Source: Klebsiella sp. RHBSTW-00484 (GTDB taxonomy: Bacteria > Pseudomonadota > Gammaproteobacteria > Enterobacterales > Enterobacteriaceae). From it: DNA of 64,000 nt. The stretch covers positions 4,216,001 to 4,280,000 of the forward strand of contig NZ_CP055481.1 in NCBI RefSeq assembly GCF_013705725.1, in the 5' to 3' direction. The notes below the pieces were generated by a model. That model was not told the DNA's origin. It saw only the letters and a program-made list of their open reading frames with translations, and searched no databases. The stretch's first letter is position 1; every line of letters starts with the position of its first letter. Shown here piece by piece: positions 1-8,006 of this stretch. The translations under genes were made by a program, and so were the position numbers.

Positions 1-1113
1 ATAGATGGCCGCAATAATGTCTTTTTTGGTGTGATGACCCGCCAGGCCGACCAGCGCACCGGGGAGATCCATCGCCAGATTGGAACCAAACAGATACGGT
101 AAAAAGACCAGATTGCTGTCGGTATCTTCTGCAATCCAGCTTTCGAAATGGTCGTAGCAGTGGTCATCGTCAGGAAAGAACTGTTTCACAAACCAGGACA
201 GATTACTTGCCGAGGTAGGGCTGCCTTCATGAACAAAATATTTCCCCGGAATGCAGTATTTTCCCCAGATATACGGGAAGTCGCTGGCAATAATATTATC
301 CGTCACCGAGGTGGCAATACTCCAGGTACCGGCTACCGCACTGAGGGTATCGGCCCGATCAATCCCCGAAGAAACGGCTGAGGCAACCACATCGAAAAAG
401 CCGCCAAAAACCGGCGTGCCAGGACACAGCCCGCAGTCCAGTGATGCCTGCAGAGTAATGTGACCCACGCAATCCGTTGAGTTCACCACCGGCGCGGTTT
501 TATCCACCACTTCCTCAATGCCAAATAGCGCCATCATGTCGCTGTCGTAGCGGGAGGTGAACTGGTTATAAAAATTACTGCCGGAGATATTGGTGATTTC
601 TGCCGTCGCTTCGCCGGTCAGGCGGAAACGGATGTAGTCGTGGACCATCAAAACGGCATCGATTCTGTCGTAATTGGCCGGCTCATACTCTTTAAGCCAC
701 GCCAGCAGCGACACCGGATGTCCGGTCCACAGCTGCTGCAATCCTTTTGGATAGGCCAGTTTGTCGATACCTTCGCGATACCATTTTTTGACAAACTCAA
801 GCGCCCGGGTATCAGATGAAATAATCCCATTGCGTACCGGTTCGCCTTTTTTATCAATCGCGTAAAGCCCCTTACCGTGCGAGGAAAAACCGATCCCGCC
901 AATACTTAACGGTGGCACCTGGCTTTCATACATCACTTTTTTAATGACGTTACATACGGTATCCCAAAGCTCATGCATATTTCGCTCGGTAAAACCCGGT
1001 TGATCGGATAACACCTGCGCATATTGCGACGCGACGTGGATCTCTTGCCCTAGTTCATTATAGATACCGGCTTTGGTCACCGTCCCGCCGATATCGACTC
1101 CGATAAAATTCAT
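1..1113 (-). CDS. FGGY-family carbohydrate kinase (partial, C-terminus beyond window)
   Basis: The reading frame stays open from an ATG at 1113 down to base 1 (371 codons, no stop), so the C-terminal part is missing. The N-terminus carries the FGGY/actin-fold phosphate motif GVDIGGTVTK (residues 5-14). Further in come GHPVSLLAWL (131-140), DYIRFRLTGE (159-168) and a putative catalytic Asp241 in GGFFDVVAS. These are hallmarks of xylulokinase/LyxK-type kinases that phosphorylate ketoses or polyols in the cytoplasm. It is the last visible gene of the ABC-transporter operon and is separated from the permease by a 205-bp foldback element. Inferred role: phosphorylation of the imported sugar or its oxidised product. 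Substrate not determinable; xylulose, lyxose-type ketoses or tetruloses are all possible. Confidence 0.88.
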   Translation of the reverse strand, partial: MNFIGVDIGGTVTKAGIYNELGQEIHVASQYAQVLSDQPGFTERNMHELWDTVCNVIKKVMYESQVPPLSIGGIGFSSHGKGLYAIDKKGEPVRNGIISSDTRALEFVKKWYREGIDKLAYPKGLQQLWTGHPVSLLAWLKEYEPANYDRIDAVLMVHDYIRFRLTGEATAEITNISGSNFYNQFTSRYDSDMMALFGIEEVVDKTAPVVNSTDCVGHITLQASLDCGLCPGTPVFGGFFDVVASAVSSGIDRADTLSAVAGTWSIATSVTDNIIASDFPYIWGKYCIPGKYFVHEGSPTSASNLSWFVKQFFPDDDHCYDHFESWIAEDTDSNLVFLPYLFGSNLAMDLPGALVGLAGHHTKKDIIAAIY

Positions 1114-1140
1114 ATCCCTTCACCCCACAATGAAAATGAT

Positions 1141-1351
1141 TTAGAGCCTATCCCAGTAGGCGTTATTGGCGCAGACAGTTTGAACACGGACAGCGCGGAA
1201 GAACCGGAGCGTACACGTAGTACGTGAGGATGATTCGCTCCGCTCACCCTTCGGGCCGCCCTGAAGGGCGTTCAAAACTCTGTGAGTTTTGTCTGAGCAC
1301 TGCCCAGGTTCAAAGTGGCAAGCAAAATAGCCCTAATGAGATAGGCTCTTA
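1141..1351. repeat. 205-bp MITE-like foldback element with TTA target repeat
   Basis: Perfect 9-bp terminal inverted repeats GAGCCTATC (1144-1152) and GATAGGCTC (1340-1348) are flanked on both sides by TTA (1141-1143 and 1349-1351), consistent with a 3-bp target duplication. The interior is rich in secondary structure: CAAAACTC/GAGTTTTG, CCCTTC/GAAGGG and TTTGAAC/GTTCAAA pairs. It has no coding capacity. It lies between the permease and kinase genes, and the right-hand TTA is the permease stop codon read on the minus strand. It is not an ERIC or REP sequence. I believe similar sequences recur in Klebsiella-type genomes, but cannot check that here. Confidence 0.75.
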
Positions 1352-2335
1352 ACGTCTGGCAGAACTAATAAAAGTAGCGCCCCAAATAATGAGCCCTTTC
1401 ACTACGTACTGGACATAAGGCGAGATCCCCAGAAGATTTAAGCCATTATTCAGTACCCCGAGCATCATCGCGCCAATTAACGTACCAATAATCATTCCTC
1501 GCCCACCGGCAATAGACGCGCCGCCGAGCACAACTGCGGCAATAGCATCCAGTTCAAAACCAACGCCGGCATTAGGCTGACCGCTCATGACGCGCGAGGT
1601 AAAAATAAGCCCGGCGAAACTCGCGGTAAAACCACTAATAACGTAGACCAGCAACTTATAATATTTAACCCGCAGGCCGCTCAGGCGTGCCGCCTCTTCA
1701 TTCCCCCCCAGGGAGTAGACATAACGACCGAACGGCATATGGTTCAGGACGATATAAAAGATGATATATAAAATCACCATCAGAATAATCGGCACCTGAA
1801 TACCGAACAGATATTCACGGCCCCAAAAGGCAAATGAATCAGGTAATCCAGAGATCGGATAGCCACCGGTATAAATCAGCGCCAGGCCCTTAGCAATAAT
1901 CATCGCCCCGAGAGTGACGATAATGGGCGGCATCTTGCCATAAGCGGTTAAAAAGCCGTTAATCGCGCCAAAAGCCACACCGGAACACAAGCCGATAAGG
2001 ATGGCTAACCATGGGTCTAAGCCATAATACTTCATTAACCCAGCCATCAGCGTACCGGCCAGCGCCATCACCGCGCCGACGGAGAGGTCGATACCGCCGG
2101 TCAGAATCGCAAACGTCATTCCGATGGCGATAATGGCATTAATTGAAACCTGACGGGCGACGGTCGAGAGGTTATCTACTGTTAAAAAGTAATCATTAAA
2201 AATAGCCATACAGGAAAACAGTAATACCAGACCGACAAACGGCAGGAACGCGGGCATCTTTAATAATCCATGGAGGATTTTTTTATTTTTATCAGGAGAT
2301 GCAACTGGCGCTAATGATGCATTTTCATTACTCAT
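1349..2335 (-). CDS. ribose-type ABC transporter permease (RbsC family)
   Basis: 328 residues, mostly hydrophobic, about ten membrane segments from residue 27 on. It matches the carbohydrate-uptake-2 permease family (RbsC/AraH/XylH), including the conserved GMTFAILTGGIDLSVGA and LGGASIAGGRG stretches. It would form the homodimeric inner-membrane channel of the importer encoded with the ATPase and binding protein. The ATG is preceded by AGGGAG six bases upstream. It lies 10 bases after the ATPase gene. The stop codon coincides with the target repeat of the adjacent foldback element, so its last residues (FISSARR) may have been set by that insertion. Confidence 0.9.
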   Translation of the reverse strand: MSNENASLAPVASPDKNKKILHGLLKMPAFLPFVGLVLLFSCMAIFNDYFLTVDNLSTVARQVSINAIIAIGMTFAILTGGIDLSVGAVMALAGTLMAGLMKYYGLDPWLAILIGLCSGVAFGAINGFLTAYGKMPPIIVTLGAMIIAKGLALIYTGGYPISGLPDSFAFWGREYLFGIQVPIILMVILYIIFYIVLNHMPFGRYVYSLGGNEEAARLSGLRVKYYKLLVYVISGFTASFAGLIFTSRVMSGQPNAGVGFELDAIAAVVLGGASIAGGRGMIIGTLIGAMMLGVLNNGLNLLGISPYVQYVVKGLIIWGATFISSARR

Positions 2336-2345
2336 TTAAGACTCC

Positions 2346-3830
2346 CTAAATAATATTACCGGCGGCATGCAGCATAATGACCGTGGAATTGATATTTTCA
2401 TTTTCAAGTTCGGCAACGATATCGCCATCGCGGAAAACCATGACGCGGTCGCTAACGCCAATCACTTCCGGTAACTCCGATGAAATCATAATTATCGAAA
2501 TACCTTGTTCAGTAAGATTGCGCATAATTTGATAGATTTCAGATTTAGCCCCTACATCAATACCGCGAGTTGGCTCATCAAAAATCAAAATATTGACATC
2601 ATGATTTAACCAGCGGGAAATAACGACTTTCTGCTGATTACCACCGCTTAATGTTCCGACTGCGGTAAAGGCATCAGGCGTTTTTACCCCAACGTGACGA
2701 ATTAAATGCTCAGCCGTTTTACGCTCTTCGCCATCGCGAATAAGCGAATAGTGGCAAGTATGCTTGTTGAGCCAGATATTATCTTTAACTGAAAAACCTA
2801 GCACCAGCCCCTGAGTTTTACGGCTTTCAGGCAATAAGCCAATGCCCAGCCGCAGAGCCTGATCGGTGGACTTTATCGAGACCTCTTTTCCCGCCAGACG
2901 GACATGTTTTTTAAAGCATTTATCCGCACCGGTCAGCGCCAGAATCGCTTCTGAACGCCCTGACCCCACCAGCCCGGCGAGGCCTAAGATTTCGCCTTTG
3001 CGCAGCGTTAATCGGTTCACTTTGCTGCTTTCGGTAAGCTGAATTTCCGCGTCCAGCAGAAGATCATGATTCTCCAGCGTCCGTCGCTCCGGATAGATAT
3101 TCTCCACCTCGCGGCCAACCATCATCTGGATCATCTCCGCGAGATCGATATCATCAACCTTCGCTGAACCGATGTATTTCCCATCACGCAAGATGCTCAG
3201 GCTGTCGCAAATCTCGTAGATTTCCTCAAGATGGTGAGAGATGAAGAACATGCCCACGCCTTTCGCTTTTAAATCGCGCATTACGCGAAAAAGGTGTTCG
3301 GCTTCGCTTGGGGTTAAGGTGGCAGTCGGTTCATCGAGGATCAGAATGCGGGCATCCAGCGAGAGCGCTTTGGCAATTTCCACGAACTGCTGCTCAGCCA
3401 CGCTGAGATGGCAAATTTGCTCATCGGGATCCAGCGACACGCCGAGCTCTTTAAAGATCCTGAGTGCCTCACGGCGCATGGTTTTACGGTCTAATAAACC
3501 AAATGGATTCACTTTTTCGCGATTGAGAAAAATATTCTCATAGGCATTAAGATAGGGAATAAGAGAAAATTCCTGAAAAATAATCCCAACACCGCACTGA
3601 ATGGCATCGCGATAATTATGAAAATGCTGCTGCTTGCCATCAATAAAAATGTTGCCGGTATCCGGTTGATATATCCCACAGAGGATTTTCATCAACGTGG
3701 ATTTACCCGCGCCATTTTCACCAAGTAAAGCATGCACCTCCCCTCGCCCAAGGGTAATATTGACATTATCGAGCGCCTTGACTCCGGGGAAGCTTTTACT
3801 GACATTTTTGACTTCCAGTAAGCTGGGCAT
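2346..3830 (-). CDS. ribose-type ABC transporter ATP-binding protein (RbsA family)
   Basis: Two fused nucleotide-binding domains, as in RbsA/AraG/XylG, in 494 residues. The first has Walker A GENGAGKST and Walker B ILILDEPTA with a degenerate signature (LSVAEQQ). The second has a degenerate P-loop (GLVGSGRSE) but an intact LSGGNQQ signature and IFDEPTRG. This asymmetry is normal for the family. The start was placed at the second in-frame ATG (3830) because GGAG lies 8 bases before it but only 2 before the ATG at 3836. It energises sugar import with the neighbouring permease and binding protein. Confidence 0.9.
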   Translation of the reverse strand: MPSLLEVKNVSKSFPGVKALDNVNITLGRGEVHALLGENGAGKSTLMKILCGIYQPDTGNIFIDGKQQHFHNYRDAIQCGVGIIFQEFSLIPYLNAYENIFLNREKVNPFGLLDRKTMRREALRIFKELGVSLDPDEQICHLSVAEQQFVEIAKALSLDARILILDEPTATLTPSEAEHLFRVMRDLKAKGVGMFFISHHLEEIYEICDSLSILRDGKYIGSAKVDDIDLAEMIQMMVGREVENIYPERRTLENHDLLLDAEIQLTESSKVNRLTLRKGEILGLAGLVGSGRSEAILALTGADKCFKKHVRLAGKEVSIKSTDQALRLGIGLLPESRKTQGLVLGFSVKDNIWLNKHTCHYSLIRDGEERKTAEHLIRHVGVKTPDAFTAVGTLSGGNQQKVVISRWLNHDVNILIFDEPTRGIDVGAKSEIYQIMRNLTEQGISIIMISSELPEVIGVSDRVMVFRDGDIVAELENENINSTVIMLHAAGNII

Positions 3831-3935
3831 AAACATCGCTCCATGACGGCACGATAATATATCGTGCCATACTTTAATAAGAATCCACGACGGCCCACGA
3901 ACTCAATCGCGAGCCGTTATGGAGTAATAACGCTC

Positions 3936-4850
3936 TTACCAATGGAAATCTTTGGCGTTTGTTTTATCAATAAGCTTCACATCAACAGGAATCTCTTTCG
4001 GAATATTCGCGCCCCAGTGTTTAGCCAGAGCAATGCCTAAACCGATACGTAACTGGTCGCGCGGAAACTGCGCTGCAGTCGCAATAAATGGCGTATTGCC
4101 TTTGGCAATTTCAGCTACCGCTTCCGGCGAACCGTCGACGCTAACTAATTTCACATCACGGCCGGAAGACTGAATAGCCGCCAGCGCACCAAGAGAACCG
4201 ACGTCGTTAACGCTGAAAATACCGTTGAGCGTTGGATTAGATTGCAACATATTTTCCGTCACGCTCATGGAGGTATCGCGTTCTTGTTTGCCGTTCAGTT
4301 TGGTAATGACTTTAATATTAGGATGCTTTTTCATCGCATCTTCAAAACCACGAACGCGTTCCAGAATAGGCACCACGGGAATACCATCGAGAATCGCGAC
4401 GTTGCCTTTATCACCCAGTGCTTTGGCTAAATGCTCACCGGCAATAAAGCCCGCGTCATAGTTTTTGGAACCGACAAATGAGTCAATCGGCCCGTTTGCC
4501 TGAGCATCAATCGCTACCACCACCACACCTGCTTTTTTCGCCGCCAGAACCGCCGTTTCCGCGCCTACGCTGTCAGCCGGGTTGATCAGCAGGATATCAA
4601 TTTTCTTCTGCAGCATATCCTCAACGTCGCTAATCTGCTTGGAGACATCATGCGCAGCATCCGCAGTATATACAGTGGCATTAATATCTTTTGCCGACTG
4701 TTCAAGCGACTCTTTCATGGTGACAAAATATTCGTTATTCAATTCCTGGAACGACATGCCGATAGTTAGCGGCTTAGCATTAACGCAGGCGACCATACTC
4801 ATCGCCAGAAGTCCTGAGAGTAATGCTTTCGTATTTAATTTTACAGGCAT
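3936..4850 (-). CDS. periplasmic sugar-binding protein of ABC importer
   Basis: 304 residues of the RbsB-type periplasmic binding protein family (Peripla_BP_4). The Sec signal peptide has a hydrophobic core LLSGLLAMSMVA with a probable cut after VNA (about residue 25). The mature part begins with TIGMSFQELNNEYF and contains INPADS, VAIDAQA and SVDGSPEA, which line the sugar site in this family. AAGGAG is well placed 7 bases before the ATG. A perfect 13-bp inverted repeat lies in the leader. It is the first gene of the transporter block, downstream of the dehydrogenase. The ligand cannot be read from sequence; pentose, tetrose or polyol are plausible. Confidence 0.9.
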   Translation of the reverse strand: MPVKLNTKALLSGLLAMSMVACVNAKPLTIGMSFQELNNEYFVTMKESLEQSAKDINATVYTADAAHDVSKQISDVEDMLQKKIDILLINPADSVGAETAVLAAKKAGVVVVAIDAQANGPIDSFVGSKNYDAGFIAGEHLAKALGDKGNVAILDGIPVVPILERVRGFEDAMKKHPNIKVITKLNGKQERDTSMSVTENMLQSNPTLNGIFSVNDVGSLGALAAIQSSGRDVKLVSVDGSPEAVAEIAKGNTPFIATAAQFPRDQLRIGLGIALAKHWGANIPKEIPVDVKLIDKTNAKDFHW

Positions 4851-4874
4851 TCAATGTCTCCTTTTTGAGTTATG

Positions 4875-4903
4875 CGCTAAAGGATAAAGATTATCCTTTA
4901 GCG
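4875..4903. promoter_or_regulatory. perfect 13-bp inverted repeat in binding-protein leader
   Basis: CGCTAAAGGATAA and its exact complement are separated by AGA, 25 bases upstream of the binding-protein ATG on the minus strand. In the transcript it forms a strong hairpin without a following U-run, so it is not a terminator for that strand. It could be an operator or a 5'-stabilising hairpin after processing of the dehydrogenase-transporter message. The function is inference. Confidence 0.5.
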
Positions 4904-5065
4904 TTTTCATGGTACGAATGTTGCCTGATAGCCTGAGCAATAAATTAATGACCGGTAGACTTCACCAGGCCACCGATATTTACCCCAGTTATCACCATGA
5001 TACAAATCCAGTATTTATTTAGCCGCATCCATTTCAAAGCGGATGATAATTAAAATAAATGGTGC

Positions 5066-5192
5066 TATACCCTAAATAATTCGAGTTGCAGGAAGGCGGC
5101 AAGAGAGTGAATCCCGATGAGCTTACTATGGTAAGTGATTCGGGTGAACGAGCGCAGCCAACACACATGCAACTTGAAGTATGACGGGTATA
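5066..5192. repeat. ERIC element (127 bp)
   Basis: A full-length enterobacterial repetitive intergenic consensus. The ends are TATACCCTAAATAATTCGAG and the complement of TTGAAGTATGACGGGTATA, and the core palindrome runs GTGAATCCCGATGAGCTTAC ... GTAAGTGATTCGGGTGAACG. Length (127 bp) and core agree with the known element. It lies between the dehydrogenase stop and the binding-protein start and would be transcribed within the operon. Confidence 0.92.
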
Positions 5193-5208
5193 TTTAAGAA
5201 TTACGTTT

Positions 5209-6282
5209 TTATGGTTTAATCACGACCTTAATAGAATCGAGCGATTTGGCCATTTCAAACGCCGCTTTCCACTCATCGATAGAATAGAAATGAGTGACGA
5301 CGCCTTTTGCAGTCAGCAGGCCGCGCTCAAAGAGATCGATGGCGATTTCATAGCTGTACGGGCCAAGATGCGCACCGCGAATATCCAGCTCTTTGCGGTC
5401 GCCAATGATCGACCAGTCAGCGGTGGTTTCTTTACCAAACACGCTGAACTCGACAAAACGACCTAGCTTACGAATCATCTCCAGTCCCTGAGTAACGCCA
5501 ATTGGCGCGCCGGTAGCTTCAATGTAGACATCGCAACCGTAGCCTTCAGTCATGGCTTTAACAATGGCAATGGCGTCTTCTTTGGCCGCATTGATAACCA
5601 CATCCGCCCCAAACTCTTTCGCCAGCGCCAGACGGTCTTCCATGGTGTCGATCACCACCAGCTTTTTCGGCGTCTTAAGATGCGCGACCTGCACCATGCA
5701 CAGACCCAGCGGGCCGGCACCAGCGATAACAACAACATCATCCAGATCGATATCCCCACGGCGTACCGTATGGATAGCACAGGCCATCGGTTCGATAAGC
5801 GCTGCATCTTCTTCGCTTAATGATTCGGGAATTTTGTGAATAATCGCTCTTTCGGAGAAGCGCATATATTCAGCCATACCACCATCGGCAACATCCTTTT
5901 GAAAACCATAAATATCATGGGTTTCACACATCCAGTATTTCCCGGTTTTACAGAAACGACATTCATGACAAGGTACAATCTGCTCCGCCAGAATACGGTC
6001 GCCAATTTTTAATTTATATTTTTCTGCCGAGCCGAGGCCTAATTCAGCAACCCGGCCATAGAATTCATGTCCTGGCACCACTGGCGTTTTCACCCACGGG
6101 TTTTCACCCCAAAACATCGGTGCGCCGTCCTGGGCTTTGCAATCACCAGCACATATTCCACAGCCATCAACTTTAATAACCACTTCTTTTTCTTGTGCTA
6201 CCGGGCGCGTAATCTTTTCAAAGCGATAATCCTGGGGACCATGGCACACAACAGCTTTCATATCTTCAGGTAATTGTTCCAT
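5209..6282 (-). CDS. zinc-dependent medium-chain dehydrogenase, polyol (erythritol/threitol-type) candidate
   Basis: 357 residues of the medium-chain dehydrogenase/reductase superfamily. Catalytic-zinc region GCGICAGDCK and VPGHEF. Structural-zinc cysteines in CHECRFCKTGKYWMC. Rossmann motif GAGPLG (about residue 186) followed by an acidic residue (VVIDTMEDR), which favours NAD over NADP. Overall it resembles dehydrogenases annotated as erythritol/L-threitol dehydrogenase. The start at 6282 was preferred over 6294 because AGG lies 6 bases before it. Located between the DeoR regulator and the ABC importer, it would oxidise an imported polyol to a ketose for the FGGY kinase. The exact substrate is inference. 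Confidence 0.82.
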   Translation of the reverse strand: MEQLPEDMKAVVCHGPQDYRFEKITRPVAQEKEVVIKVDGCGICAGDCKAQDGAPMFWGENPWVKTPVVPGHEFYGRVAELGLGSAEKYKLKIGDRILAEQIVPCHECRFCKTGKYWMCETHDIYGFQKDVADGGMAEYMRFSERAIIHKIPESLSEEDAALIEPMACAIHTVRRGDIDLDDVVVIAGAGPLGLCMVQVAHLKTPKKLVVIDTMEDRLALAKEFGADVVINAAKEDAIAIVKAMTEGYGCDVYIEATGAPIGVTQGLEMIRKLGRFVEFSVFGKETTADWSIIGDRKELDIRGAHLGPYSYEIAIDLFERGLLTAKGVVTHFYSIDEWKAAFEMAKSLDSIKVVIKP

Positions 6283-6398
6283 CGTAAACCTCATTTTCGG
6301 ATAAGTAATGAAGATGGATAGTATTGCTGACGCAATTATCCTCCACCTGGCACAAGAGTCGTGAGATGATGATGCAAATGTATTATTACGTAGAGAGT

Positions 6399-7196
6399 TT
6401 AACTGGTCTCTACGATTTCAAGGCATTCCTGACGATAGATATCCTTTGGTAGCTTATTAGTAATAAGAACATCAATATCTGCCAGGTCGCATATTTTATA
6501 TAATGAATAGCGCTCAAACTTACTGCTATCGACCATCAGAATTTTTTGGTCGGCCACTTTCAGCATTTCTTGTTTCAGACGCACGTTGACTTCATTGCTA
6601 TCTTTGATTTCCAGGCCTGAATCAAGGCCCTGGCATGAAAAGAACAGTTTATTGACCTTAAAGTTATTAATAATAAATTCAGCTACTGGCCCATGAAAAT
6701 CGCCGTGTCTTTCAGAATACTCACCACCCACGCTGACAATTCTTATTTTCTTTCGGCAGGCTAATGTCTGAATAATATTTAATGAATTGGTAATTACCGT
6801 CAGTTCGATATCGGGCAACTGCCGTGCTAAAAACCAGCATGAACTACTATTATCCATAATAATGCATTCATGCTCATGAATGTACTGTAATGCGCTTTTG
6901 GCAATGCGCATTTTTCGCTCTGGTTGCTCTTTTGTTCGCTTAATAAATGCTTCAGCTTTGTCGACAAAATTCCCATTATTTGTGGGATTATCTACATCTA
7001 AAAAAGATGCGTTATTATCTGAAATCATCGCGCCGCCAAAGCTACGGACTAATTTTTTATTTTTGGCGAGCACCGTTAAATCTCGACGAATAGTTTCCGG
7101 AGACACGCCAAATATTCGCGACAATTCATTGACTCTAGCGCAACCATTTTCAACGACAAATTCCAGAATTAATGAGTGACGTTTAACTTGTAACAT
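6399..7196 (-). CDS. DeoR-family transcriptional regulator
   Basis: 265 residues. The N-terminal DeoR helix-turn-helix has VNELSRIFGVSPETIRRDL (about residues 21-39). The C-terminal DeoRC sugar-phosphate sensor domain has IMDNSSSCW, ITNSLNI, VSVGGEY and MVDSSKFE. The ATG at 7196 follows GAGAA; an in-frame TTG at 7208 would add four residues. It is the promoter-proximal gene of the operon and most likely a repressor that responds to a phosphorylated intermediate made by the kinase. DeoR-family proteins usually repress and are released by sugar phosphates; the effector here is unknown. Confidence 0.88.
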   Translation of the reverse strand: MLQVKRHSLILEFVVENGCARVNELSRIFGVSPETIRRDLTVLAKNKKLVRSFGGAMISDNNASFLDVDNPTNNGNFVDKAEAFIKRTKEQPERKMRIAKSALQYIHEHECIIMDNSSSCWFLARQLPDIELTVITNSLNIIQTLACRKKIRIVSVGGEYSERHGDFHGPVAEFIINNFKVNKLFFSCQGLDSGLEIKDSNEVNVRLKQEMLKVADQKILMVDSSKFERYSLYKICDLADIDVLITNKLPKDIYRQECLEIVETS

Positions 7197-7529
7197 ATAA
7201 GTTCTCAAGAAAGCATCCAGGATTTAATGACATAAATGTAACAAAATCATCCATATCATTAAGTGATTCAAATCATACAAAATCAAAACAAGCGTTCAGC
7301 TTTTTTTAATTTGAAGTTAGTCATACATTTAAAGTAAGTTGCATTTTTTAAGGTGGGATTTTGTGACAAAGATAGCAAAATATAACTTCATTGATGCCCC
7401 GGCACTCAACGTCAATCTATAGAATGGGCAAACCCGGTCAAAAAAATAATACCCGTTTGTGCCCGATTCAGTCACCGCAGGATGCACATAGTCTGTATTG
7501 TCGTAATAGCAGGTCAAATAACCTCGTGG
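7197..7529. other. intergenic region upstream of the DeoR operon
   Basis: 333 bases, AT-rich near 7200-7340, which must hold the promoter of the minus-strand operon and its probable autoregulatory operator. No convincing dyad operator, terminator or small gene was recognised. Two short reading frames here (about 60 codons) lack ribosome binding sites and recognisable motifs. Confidence 0.5.
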
Positions 7530-7949
7530 TCAAACCTTACGGCAGCGCCATAGCGTCACCACTTTCGCCGCTTCCGAGAGCAGTAAGAGCCCGATAAAGA
7601 ACGCTACCCCCTTGGACCCCATTTCACGCAGCATCCATAGCACCAGCGAAAGCGACGGCAGCATAAAGACCAGCCGCAATGGCGTTTGCGCCCACGTCAG
7701 CCACAGGGCATAACGGCTCTGACGCAAGAAAAGAACCATCGACACGGGAATGCTGGTTATCAACAAGAAATTAAGCGGAAACAGCCACGCGGCTGCGGAG
7801 CCGTAGGTATGCAGAAGTTGGATATATGCGAGGATATCGTCGTAGAACGGTACGCGCCGGTGGTAGAGGTTCCAGCTGACAAACTCAATGAGATAAAAAA
7901 GATCCATCCCAGCCCAAAACCAAAAGACTTTTTTGCGTTTCAGTTTCAT
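7530..7949 (-). CDS. small four-helix inner-membrane protein, unknown function
   Basis: 139 residues starting at the ATG at 7949, four bases after AAGGAG. Four hydrophobic segments are visible (about 9-30, 52-75, 88-106 and 114-134) with a basic N-terminus (KLKRKK) and basic C-terminus (WRCRKV). I recognise no family motif. It lies downstream of pgm, after a strong terminator, so it has its own promoter or depends on read-through. E. coli has no counterpart that I know of at this position. Confidence 0.7.
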   Translation of the reverse strand: MKLKRKKVFWFWAGMDLFYLIEFVSWNLYHRRVPFYDDILAYIQLLHTYGSAAAWLFPLNFLLITSIPVSMVLFLRQSRYALWLTWAQTPLRLVFMLPSLSLVLWMLREMGSKGVAFFIGLLLLSEAAKVVTLWRCRKV

Positions 7950-7962
7950 CGCACTCCTTGCG

Positions 7963-7988
7963 AAAAAAACAGGCCCTAAAAAGGGCCT
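7963..7988 (-). terminator. pgm terminator
   Basis: On the minus strand AGGCCCT, loop TTTT, AGGGCCT is followed by a run of Ts (7969-7963). A strong rho-independent terminator just after pgm and before the small membrane protein gene. Confidence 0.85.
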
Positions 7989-8006
7989 GATTATCATGGC
8001 TAATAA

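Noticed and set aside
3936-4850. Sugar-binding protein as a lipoprotein (MVAC near residue 22)
   Set aside because: Met at the -3 position is a poor lipobox, and a normal signal-peptidase I site (VNA) follows directly. Gram-negative RbsB-type proteins are soluble.
4875-4903. 13-bp inverted repeat as a terminator for the dehydrogenase gene
   Set aside because: On the transcribed (minus) strand the stem is followed by CATAACTC, not a T-run. Kept as hairpin or operator only.
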